A DNA stretch of 6,218 bases from contig CADBAC010000078.1 in assembly GCA_902792495.1 (NCBI GenBank), positions 1-6,218 of the forward strand, in the 5' to 3' direction. This document shows, piece after piece, positions 1 through 6,218 of the stretch (positions within the stretch are counted from its first letter, which is position 1; each line of letters begins with the position of its first letter). The notes beneath the pieces are model-generated. The model saw nothing but the letters and a program-made list of their open reading frames with translations. It was not told the DNA's origin and made no database searches. The translations under genes and the position numbers were made by a program. This DNA comes from Ruminococcus flavefaciens. Its GTDB lineage: Bacteria > Bacillota > Clostridia > Oscillospirales > Ruminococcaceae.

Positions 1-453
1 CTTTATGCTTCCGCCTGACGCAGAAGCTTTTTCGTTAAGTCTGCTTTCAAGATCGGCAGGCAGTCTTTTCAGATCGCTGCTGCCGAAACTGATAGTTCCC
101 TCCCCTGACTGCATATGCTTTTCTGCAAGTCTTGCGATAAGGTCGAAGTAGTCCTTGTCAGGGAGGTTTTTAAGCTTCTGTATTGTTTTTTCTATTGCCG
201 TATTGATAAGTTCCACTTTGCATGAAAGGATCTTTCTTTTCATCTCCGCATCAATAGCGTTGCGGTTGTTTTCGTAGTCTCTCTCATGCTGTGTTGTTGT
301 TTTTCTGATGTATTCATCATATGCAGTCTGAGCCTTGGATTCGCCTTCTTTTATGATCTGCTGTGCCTTTGTCTCAGCTGCCTTGATGATACTGTCCTCA
401 GTCTGCTTCTGCTGAGCAGATATCATGTTCAGTATCTCGTCAAGTCCTGCCAT
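1..453 (-). CDS. ntpE: V-type ATP synthase subunit E, 5' part (runs off left edge)
   Basis: This is a peripheral-stalk subunit of a rotary V/A-type ATPase. With the small NtpF-type subunit it forms the coiled-coil stator that holds the catalytic A3B3 head against the membrane subunit I. The 151 residues visible start MAGLDEILNMISAQQ and are rich in K, E, Q and A over roughly residues 5-85, as expected for the long N-terminal stator helix. A more globular part begins near PDKDYFDLIARLAEKHM, typical of the family's C-terminal domain. Family members are about 190-210 residues, so about 50 residues lie beyond the edge. The ATG at 453-451 follows a GGAGGTG ribosome binding site at about 461-466. 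It lies 15 bases after the ntpK stop, so it is clearly the same transcript. The identification rests on sequence character plus operon position; the gene name follows the Enterococcus hirae ntpFIKECGABD order. Confidence 0.9.
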   Translation of the reverse strand, partial: MAGLDEILNMISAQQKQTEDSIIKAAETKAQQIIKEGESKAQTAYDEYIRKTTTQHERDYENNRNAIDAEMKRKILSCKVELINTAIEKTIQKLKNLPDKDYFDLIARLAEKHMQSGEGTISFGSSDLKRLPADLESRLNEKASASGGSIK

Positions 454-468
454 TCAGATACACCTCCG

Positions 469-2914
<2,446 letters not shown>

Positions 2915-2948
2915 ATATTATATCACTCTCCTTTTTTAGGGAAGCGGG

Positions 2949-3257
2949 TCAGAAGAATCTGGCGATAACGGCGTCTATCGCTTTATCCATATTTTTCTGA
3001 GCCTGAGATGAGATGAGATCAATATCATCACTGCACGTTTTTTCAGCTTCAATGCGGTACTGTTCTGTTTTCGACTTTATGTCGTTACGCATTTTTGCAG
3101 CTTCAAGAGAAGCGACTGCCAGACGTTTCTGAACGGCCTGAGATGATCTTCCTGTTGCTTCATTGATGATCTCGTCCCGCCGCTTTTTAGCCTCGGAGTT
3201 TTTCTTTTCCGAATCGGCTTCGGCGGCAAGGATCTTCTTTACTGATTCTGATGCCAA
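2949..3257 (-). CDS. ntpF: V-type ATP synthase small stalk subunit (NtpF / G-H type), TTG start
   Basis: This is a 102-residue, highly charged, almost entirely helical protein, the small partner that pairs with subunit E in the peripheral stalk. Residues about 5-75 are a continuous run of A, E, K, R, S and Q without prolines, fitting a single coiled-coil helix. The C-terminal QAQKNMDKAIDAVIARFF is a short amphipathic segment. The start is TTG at 3257-3255. AAGGAGG at 3271-3265 sits 7 bases upstream, and the in-frame TAA at 3272-3270 inside that site excludes a longer protein; the next Met is residue 56. It is the first gene of the operon, ahead of ntpI, as in E. hirae. Sequence alone is weakly diagnostic for such coiled-coil proteins, so position carries much of the assignment. 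Databases may call it subunit G, H or F. Confidence 0.85.
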   Translation of the reverse strand: MASESVKKILAAEADSEKKNSEAKKRRDEIINEATGRSSQAVQKRLAVASLEAAKMRNDIKSKTEQYRIEAEKTCSDDIDLISSQAQKNMDKAIDAVIARFF

Positions 3258-3264
3258 AACTATC

Positions 3265-3271
3265 CCTCCTT
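3265..3271 (-). promoter_or_regulatory. Ribosome binding site that fixes the TTG start of ntpF
   Basis: A perfect AAGGAGG on the minus strand lies 7 bases before the TTG at 3257. Its first bases overlap an in-frame TAA (3272-3270), so translation cannot begin further upstream in this frame. Confidence 0.85.
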
Positions 3272-3273
3272 AA

Positions 3274-3292
3274 AAATGACCAGCGGTCATTT
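3274..3292. promoter_or_regulatory. Perfect 8+8 palindrome between proximal ntp promoter start and ntpF RBS (candidate operator or mRNA hairpin)
   Basis: AAATGACC and GGTCATTT are exact reverse complements around a 3-base centre (AGC). The site lies 9 bases downstream of the proximal -10 box, so it would cover the start point (predicted near 3295) and early transcribed bases. It ends two bases before the AAGGAGG of ntpF. Its size and symmetry fit a dimeric repressor site, for example of the TetR superfamily, where 15-20 base palindromes of this look are common. In the mRNA it could instead fold as an 8-base-pair stem directly beside the ribosome binding site. The symmetry is seen; the protein or function is inference. 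Confidence 0.6.
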
Positions 3293-3301
3293 AATAAGAT
3301 T

Positions 3302-3330
3302 ATTATATCATTCTGCTTTGAAATTGTCAA
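3302..3330 (-). promoter_or_regulatory. Proximal promoter of the ntp operon (perfect sigma-A consensus)
   Basis: On the minus strand TTGACA (3330-3325) and TATAAT (3307-3302) are separated by exactly 17 bases (3324-3308). This is a full consensus housekeeping promoter. The predicted start is near 3295, giving an untranslated leader of about 38 bases before the ntpF TTG. Perfect promoters are often held in check by repressors, and palindromes lie on both sides of this one. Confidence 0.9.
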
Positions 3331-3340
3331 TATGCAGAGG

Positions 3341-3356
3341 GTTAGAAATTTCTAAC
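3341..3356. promoter_or_regulatory. 16-base perfect palindrome upstream of proximal ntp promoter (candidate operator)
   Basis: GTTAGAAATTTCTAAC is its own exact reverse complement. It lies 10 bases upstream of the proximal -35 box, centred roughly 54 bases before the predicted start. That suits an activator of the proximal promoter, or a roadblock to transcription arriving from the distal promoter. I cannot assign it to a regulator family. No T-run follows it, so it is not a terminator. Confidence 0.5.
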
Positions 3357-3373
3357 AGATGAGATAATAATCT

Positions 3374-3430
3374 GCAAATAAACAGAAAAGGAGCCCTCCC
3401 TACAGACAGCTCCCCTTTGCGCTTATTTGC
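3374..3430 (-). terminator. Terminator-like 57-base hairpin in the ntp leader
   Basis: Two nested inverted repeats share one centre. The outer arms are GCAAATAA (3374-3381) and TTATTTGC (3423-3430), exact complements. The inner arms, read on the minus strand, are AAAGGGGAGC (3418-3409) and GCTCCTTTT (3394-3386), giving about nine pairs including two G-U. A 14-base loop and a four-by-four internal loop complete it. On the minus strand the inner stem runs into TTTTCTGTTTATTT, as in an intrinsic terminator. On the plus strand the same G-U pairs become A-C mismatches, so the structure is better as minus-strand RNA. It begins only about five bases downstream of the predicted start of the distal promoter. 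Confidence 0.6.
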
Positions 3431-3435
3431 TCAAC
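3374..3435 (-). ncRNA. Candidate ~60-base small RNA or attenuated leader from the distal ntp promoter
   Basis: A perfect promoter (3442-3470) places the start near 3435 on the minus strand, and the terminator-like hairpin occupies almost the whole of the next 60 bases. If the hairpin stops transcription, the product is a free RNA of about 60 bases, mostly one stem-loop with a G-rich loop (UGUCUGUAGGGAGG). If it stops transcription only sometimes, the unit is an attenuator feeding the ntp operon, whose first codon is about 180 bases from this start. No ribosome binding site or reading frame is evident in it. Promoter and fold are seen; the existence of the RNA is inference. Confidence 0.4.
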
Positions 3436-3441
3436 GCATTA

Positions 3442-3470
3442 ATTATACACTAAATTCAAAGCGGTGTCAA
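3442..3470 (-). promoter_or_regulatory. Distal leftward promoter (perfect sigma-A consensus)
   Basis: On the minus strand TTGACA (3470-3465) and TATAAT (3447-3442) are separated by exactly 17 bases (3464-3448). The predicted start is near 3435. It points toward ntpF and lies 140 bases upstream of the other perfect promoter. The hairpin at 3374-3430 lies between the two. Confidence 0.88.
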
Positions 3471-3587
3471 GATAATTTTGTAAGTTTTTCTTTAAATAGA
3501 AAAATGATTTGGCGGAAATTGTATGAGTATTATATTTTTCTATTTTATTATATGTAATTAATATTGCCTTTAAAGATACCCTTTCTA

Positions 3588-3616
3588 TTGACATATCTTT
3601 GAAATAAGAGTAAAAT
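3588..3616 (+). promoter_or_regulatory. Promoter of the shikimate-kinase-like gene
   Basis: TTGACA (3588-3593), a 17-base spacer, then TAAAAT (3611-3616), one mismatch from consensus. The predicted start is near 3623, giving a leader of about 24 bases that contains the CAGGAG ribosome binding site at 3635-3640. Confidence 0.82.
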
Positions 3617-3646
3617 ATAAATAATATTGTATAACAGGAGCGGAAA

Positions 3647-4141
3647 ATGAAAAATTGTGTTGTTCTGATAGGAATGCCGGGTGTCGGAAAAAGCACCGTA
3701 GGAGTCATTCTCGCTAAGATACTCGGATATAAATTCATCGATACCGATCTGGTTATTCAGGAGCATGAAAAGAAACTGCTCAAAGATATTATTTCCGGGG
3801 AAGGGATCAACGGATTCATCGCAAAAGAAAATGAGATAATAAGTAAGCTCAAAGCTGAAAAAGCCGTAATAGCCACAGGCGGAAGCGTCATCTACGGTGA
3901 GGATGCTATGAAAAATCTCTCTGAACTCGGCAAGATATTTTACCTGAAACTTGATTATCGCAAGCTGAAATACCGCCTCGGAAATATCAAAAACAGGGGT
4001 GTTGTTATAAAAAACGGGCAGAAACTTTCTGATCTTTATAATGAAAGATGCCCTGTTTATGAAAAATATGCCGATGTTATTATTGATGAAAACGGCAGGA
4101 ATATAGAAAAAACTGTTGAAAAAATACTGGAATATACATGA
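3647..4141 (+). CDS. Shikimate kinase-like P-loop kinase, divergent substrate site
   Basis: This 164-residue protein has the fold and length of shikimate kinase, which phosphorylates shikimate 3-OH with ATP in aromatic amino-acid synthesis. Visible motifs are Walker A GMPGVGKST (9-17), the FIDTD motif with D32 and D34, ATGGS (76-80) in place of the usual GGG, and R117 at the lid. R134 lies in NERCPVYEKYAD, matching the conserved R-x-x-x-Y segment. The arginine that normally follows the GE-x-x-F motif and holds the shikimate carboxylate (Arg58 in the Mycobacterium tuberculosis enzyme) is missing: here the sequence is GFIAKEN. The start ATG has CAGGAG six bases upstream. The gene has its own promoter, is not among other aro genes in view, and looks more A+T-rich than its neighbours. 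The kinase fold is clear, but shikimate as substrate is only likely. I therefore give no symbol; aroK would be the usual label. Confidence 0.8.
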   Translation: MKNCVVLIGMPGVGKSTVGVILAKILGYKFIDTDLVIQEHEKKLLKDIISGEGINGFIAKENEIISKLKAEKAVIATGGSVIYGEDAMKNLSELGKIFYLKLDYRKLKYRLGNIKNRGVVIKNGQKLSDLYNERCPVYEKYADVIIDENGRNIEKTVEKILEYT

Positions 4142-4219
4142 GACTTGGGCGAAATCACCAATATTTTTTATTGAAATATGCCAAATTATACAATCTTCAG
4201 TTTTATACAAAAAACTCCT

Positions 4220-4248
4220 TTGACATTAGGCAAATTTTGTGATATAAT
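4220..4248 (+). promoter_or_regulatory. Promoter of the minD-mgsA operon (perfect, extended -10)
   Basis: TTGACA (4220-4225), a 17-base spacer, then TATAAT (4243-4248), with TG at 4240-4241 completing an extended TGnTATAAT. The predicted start is near 4255, more than 200 bases before the minD ATG. Confidence 0.9.
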
Positions 4249-4254
4249 ATATTC

Positions 4255-4467
4255 TGGAATTATAATTTATTAGTTTATTTATGAGGATCCGGCATTTTAC
4301 TGTGATTATGCTGTAAGATGAATGGTTCTCCGCTGTCATTGGCGAGGATGTGTTTAACCGTACATGGCTGATCATTGCTTGCGGCGGATGACATGAATTA
4401 CAGTGTTCTCCTGTCAGGTGCAGCAGAGTCTGTTTCAGAGTCTCACGGATATCGGAAAGGAAATATA
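4255..4467 (+). promoter_or_regulatory. Long untranslated leader with possible nested helices, unidentified
   Basis: A leader of about 210 bases is far longer than translation needs. Pairings I can see by eye are TGTCAT(T) (4334-4340) with (G)ATGACA (4387-4393), CGAG (4343-4346) with CTTG (4378-4381, one G-U), and ATGTGT (4348-4353) with GTACAT (4360-4365, two G-U pairs). They nest into one branch. I do not recognise a T-box, c-di-GMP, cobalamin, SAM, glycine or FMN riboswitch signature. No terminator-like stem with a T-run lies before minD, so any control would more likely act on translation. It may also be unstructured. Confidence 0.3.
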
Positions 4468-5205
4468 ATGTCTAAAATTATTGCGATCACATCAGGCAAG
4501 GGCGGTACGGGCAAGTCAACCGTTTGCGCAGGACTTGGCTACACTCTCGCAAAACAAGGACACAGAACCCTCATTATTGAGTTGGATTTCGGTCTCAGAT
4601 GCCTCGATATCATGTTCGGTGTTGAAGATGATATCAGATACGATCTCGGTGATGTTCTCAAAGGTAAAAAGACCGCTCTTGAGGCTATCGCCCCGATCCC
4701 TATGGCTTCTAATCTCAATCTGCTCTGCGCTCCGAAAAGCCTTACAAGTGTTTCGGCTGAACAGATCGTTGAGATATGCCGTTCAGTAAAAAAATATTTT
4801 GAGTATATCATCATCGATACGGGTGCGGGTATCAATTCCCATGTATTCGATATCGTTGAGCAGGCTAACCTTATACTCGTTGTTTCTACTCCCGACCCTG
4901 TTTGTATCAGAGATGCAAGCCTTATGTCGGATGAGTTCTACAACAGAGGAAATAAGAGCCAGCGTCTCATTATCAATAAAATAAGCAAGAAGGTCATCGG
5001 TGAGGCTCTTGTCGCCAATCTGGATGAGATCATTGATAAAGTCGGTGTTCAGCTTATCGGTGTTATTCCTGATGATTTCAAAATGACAGTTGCTACAGGT
5101 AAGGGTACGCCTATCCCTACCGATTCGGAGGCTCTCAAGGCTTTTGATGCCATCTCCAAGAGACTCGGCGGAGAATTTGTTCCGCTTACTGTCAAGACTT
5201 CTTGA
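4468..5205 (+). CDS. minD: MinD-like ATPase lacking the C-terminal membrane-targeting helix
   Basis: This 245-residue ParA/MinD-family ATPase belongs to the group that positions division septa by ATP-driven dimerisation on the membrane. Seen: deviant Walker A GKGGTGKST (10-18) with signature K11, switch I ELDFGLRCLD (38-47) with D40, MinD-type VEDDIRYDLGDVLKG (52-66), Walker B IIIDTGAG (114-121) with D117, TPDPVCIRDA (141-150) and N170 in LIINKI. GLRxLD and YDLxDV point to MinD rather than ParA or Mrp. Oddities: the first switch-I Asp is Glu38, the usual Asn of GLRNLD is Cys45, and the protein ends at EFVPLTVKTS, where typical MinD continues about 15-25 residues into an amphipathic membrane helix. 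The ATG at 4468 has AAAGGA at 4456-4461. An in-frame extension to a TTG at 4375 is rejected. minC and minE are not adjacent; mgsA follows 42 bases on. Function in division is uncertain. Confidence 0.85.
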   Translation: MSKIIAITSGKGGTGKSTVCAGLGYTLAKQGHRTLIIELDFGLRCLDIMFGVEDDIRYDLGDVLKGKKTALEAIAPIPMASNLNLLCAPKSLTSVSAEQIVEICRSVKKYFEYIIIDTGAGINSHVFDIVEQANLILVVSTPDPVCIRDASLMSDEFYNRGNKSQRLIINKISKKVIGEALVANLDEIIDKVGVQLIGVIPDDFKMTVATGKGTPIPTDSEALKAFDAISKRLGGEFVPLTVKTS

Positions 5206-5247
5206 TATATTTGAAATACAACCGCTCAGCGGGGAAAGGACAGAAAT

Positions 5248-5649
5248 ATGAAGATAGCAATTATTGCACATGATGCTAAGAAAGAGCTTATGGTCCAGTT
5301 CTGCAGCGCTTACTGCGGAATCTTATCAAAGCATACTCTTATTGCGACTAATACTACAGGAAAGCAGGTAAGCGAAGCTACAGGTCTTCCGATCAAGAGA
5401 TATCTCAGCGGACAGGGCGGCGCAGAACAGATACTTGCGCTCCTCTCCTGCAACGAAGTGGACGTTCTCCTCTTCTTCAGAGATCCTATAAATCCAAAGG
5501 CGGCAGACGTACACGGCATGAACCTTCTCAGGCTCTGCGATGTTCACAATGTACCTGTTGCCACAAATATCGCAACCGCCGAAGCCCTCATCCTTGCCCT
5601 TGAAAGAGGCGATCTTGACTGGCGTGAGGTCGGTAATCCGAGCATCTGA
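5248..5649 (+). CDS. mgsA: Methylglyoxal synthase family protein with altered catalytic positions
   Basis: Methylglyoxal synthase turns dihydroxyacetone phosphate into methylglyoxal plus phosphate, a cytosolic glycolytic bypass. The 133 residues align along their whole length with the Bacillus subtilis type: KIAIIAHD (2-9; H8, D9, K12), ATNTTG (33-38), SEATGLPI (42-49), SG (54-55), FFRDP (76-80) and LLRLCDVHNVPVATNIATAE (93-112). However, the segment that holds the catalytic Asp71 of E. coli (GGDQQ) reads GGAEQ (57-61) after a one-residue deletion. The PHDPD segment with His98 and Asp101 reads AADVH (85-89), giving Ala86 and His89 by ungapped alignment. Phosphate-binding motifs remain. It could therefore be an altered or non-catalytic member. 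The ATG follows AAAGGA at 5235-5240. It shares the minD transcript, and in clostridia mgsA often ends a min-rodA cluster, which supports the family call. Confidence 0.85.
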   Translation: MKIAIIAHDAKKELMVQFCSAYCGILSKHTLIATNTTGKQVSEATGLPIKRYLSGQGGAEQILALLSCNEVDVLLFFRDPINPKAADVHGMNLLRLCDVHNVPVATNIATAEALILALERGDLDWREVGNPSI

Positions 5650-5654
5650 TGTTC

Positions 5655-5680
5655 AATTGTCCCTTCCAAGGGACAATTTT
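5655..5680 (+). terminator. Intrinsic terminator after mgsA
   Basis: AATTGTCCCTT (5655-5665) and AAGGGACAATT (5668-5678) are exact reverse complements separated by CC. The stem runs into TTTT (5677-5680) five bases after the mgsA stop. The T-run is short, so termination may be partial. On the minus strand no T-run follows, so it works in the plus direction. Confidence 0.8.
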
Positions 5681-5720
5681 CATGTGAGAAGATTTTATAA
5701 TTATAGAAAGGCTGGATAAT

Positions 5721-6218
5721 ATGGCTTTAAATATCAAACGCCCAAACGGTACTGAGGATGTACTTCCTAAGGACGTTTACAAATGGCACACTGTAGAAAA
5801 AATCGCAAGGGAGACTGCCGAAAGCTTCGGCTTCGGTGAGCTTCGTTTTCCTACCTTTGAGAATACCGAGCTTTTCCACCGCTCTGTAGGAGAAACTACC
5901 GACGTGGTACAGAAAGAAATGTACTCGGTCATCGCAAAGGACACAAAATTCACACTTCGTCCCGAGGGTACAGCAGGCACTATCCGTGCGATGATGCAAA
6001 ACGGTATGCTGAACGATGCGCTCCCTCAGAAGGTGTACTACATTCTTTCCTGTTTCAGACATGAAAGACCCGAAGCAGGCAGACTGAGAGAATTTCACCA
6101 GTTCGGCGTTGAAATGGCAGGAAGCCCCCTTCCTTCATCGGACGCGGACATCATCTCTCTGGCTCATGATATATTCAGGGATCTGGGACTTAAAAACATC
6201 CATCTGATATACTCCGGA
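5721..6218 (+). CDS. hisS: Histidyl-tRNA synthetase, N-terminal part (runs off right edge)
   Basis: This is a class II aminoacyl-tRNA synthetase that charges tRNA-His in the cytosol. The frame stays open for 166 codons to the window end, of the 420-450 expected. Seen: RPNGTEDVLP (7-16), the HisRS N-terminal signature; motif 1 around LRFPTFENTELFHRSVGETTD (41-61); FTLRPEGTAGTIRA (77-90), where Glu82 and Thr84 bind histidine in the family; and motif 2, CFRHERPEAGRLREFHQFGVE (111-131), with the ATP-contacting Arg113. The ATG at 5721 has GAAAGG at 5706-5711. It lies 71 bases after mgsA, beyond an intrinsic terminator. A TATAAT at 5696-5701 lacks a good -35 box and would start transcription inside the ribosome binding site, so its promoter is unclear and read-through is possible. 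The leader is too short for a T-box. Confidence 0.96.
   Translation, partial: MALNIKRPNGTEDVLPKDVYKWHTVEKIARETAESFGFGELRFPTFENTELFHRSVGETTDVVQKEMYSVIAKDTKFTLRPEGTAGTIRAMMQNGMLNDALPQKVYYILSCFRHERPEAGRLREFHQFGVEMAGSPLPSSDADIISLAHDIFRDLGLKNIHLIYSG

Larger units (their letters stand above)
3258..3646. other. 389-base divergent control region between ntpF and the shikimate-kinase-like gene
   Basis: There is no gene here, but it is packed with signals, listed separately. In plus-strand order they are: the ntpF ribosome binding site (3265-3271), a palindrome (3274-3292), the proximal ntp promoter (3302-3330), a second palindrome (3341-3356), a terminator-like hairpin (3374-3430), the distal ntp promoter (3442-3470), and the kinase promoter (3588-3616). 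The stretch 3471-3587 is very A+T-rich with no structure I can defend. It separates the -35 boxes of two divergent promoters and could supply upstream (UP-element-like) contacts to both. Short open frames on either strand in this region lack ribosome binding sites and family resemblance. Confidence 0.8.
4142..4467 (+). other. 326-base gap between the kinase and minD-like genes
   Basis: No protein gene is supported here. The first 75 bases are A+T-rich. They include a weak possible terminator for the kinase gene: TTGG (4145-4148) pairs with CCAA (4158-4161) and is followed by TATTTTTT, but four base pairs are too few to be convincing. A strong promoter follows at 4220-4248, and then a leader of about 210 bases. 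Two tiny open frames in the leader (4281-4316 and 4318-4371) lack ribosome binding sites. CAGAGTCT occurs twice, at 4424-4431 and 4436-4443. Confidence 0.7.

Noticed and set aside
4145..4170. Terminator for the kinase gene (TTGG/CCAA followed by TATTTTTT)
   Set aside because: Four base pairs are too weak for an intrinsic terminator; noted within the gap entry only.
3548..4210. A 220-codon open frame on the minus strand covering the kinase gene
   Set aside because: It is the antisense of an A-rich gene, giving an F/I/Y-rich product. It starts at TTG without a ribosome binding site and runs through the kinase promoter, while the plus-strand frame has clear kinase motifs.
4281..4371. Two tiny reading frames in the minD leader (11 and 17 codons) as possible leader peptides
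   Set aside because: Neither has a ribosome binding site, codon runs typical of attenuation, or a terminator stem after it.
4375..4467. In-frame N-terminal extension of the MinD-like protein from a TTG
   Set aside because: The extension has no ribosome binding site and no MinD similarity. The ATG at 4468 has AAAGGA at a good distance and begins the standard MSKIIAITSGKGG start.
5222..5232. Small inverted repeat CCGCT-C-AGCGG between minD and mgsA
   Set aside because: As RNA it gives only four pairs with a three-base loop and no T-run, so chance or a minor mRNA feature is as likely.
5696..5701. TATAAT before hisS as a promoter -10 box
   Set aside because: No acceptable -35 lies at 16-18 bases, and a start about seven bases downstream would cut into the hisS ribosome binding site.

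Overview
The window looks like chromosomal DNA of a low-to-mid GC anaerobic Firmicute (Clostridia). A Ruminococcus-like (Oscillospiraceae) host is my best guess. The support is a V-type ATPase operon in the ntpF-I-K-E order known from Enterococcus hirae, a minD-mgsA pairing that recalls the clostridial minCDE-rodA-mgsA neighbourhood, strong AAGGAGG-type ribosome binding sites, and consensus sigma-A promoters. The genus is inference; no rRNA or other marker is present.

Left part (1-3257, minus strand): the promoter-proximal genes of a rotary V-type ATPase operon. They are read right to left: ntpF (stalk subunit, TTG start), ntpI (657-residue a-type membrane subunit), ntpK (159-residue double-hairpin proteolipid) and ntpE (peripheral stalk, running off the left edge). 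The proteolipid carries every side chain of the E. hirae NtpK sodium site, so a Na+-coupled enzyme is predicted.

Centre (3258-3646): a dense 389-base divergent control region. It holds two perfect TTGACA-17-TATAAT promoters pointing left. The distal one starts a transcript that runs at once into a 57-base terminator-like hairpin, which suggests an RNA of about 60 bases or an attenuator. The proximal one is bracketed by two perfect palindromes, one just upstream of its -35 box and one between its start point and the ntpF ribosome binding site. A third promoter points right to a shikimate-kinase-like gene.

Right part (3647-6218, plus strand): a divergent shikimate-kinase-like P-loop kinase, then a perfect extended -10 promoter with a leader of about 210 bases. 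This is followed by a MinD-like ATPase that stops before the usual membrane-targeting helix, then a methylglyoxal-synthase-family protein in which several catalytic positions are changed. After an intrinsic terminator comes the start of hisS (histidyl-tRNA synthetase), which runs off the right edge. minC and minE are absent from this locus.

I see no mobile element, CRISPR array, tRNA or rRNA. The genes themselves belong to known families. What looks least described is the control region in front of the V-ATPase operon and the pairing of a helix-less MinD with an active-site-altered MgsA.
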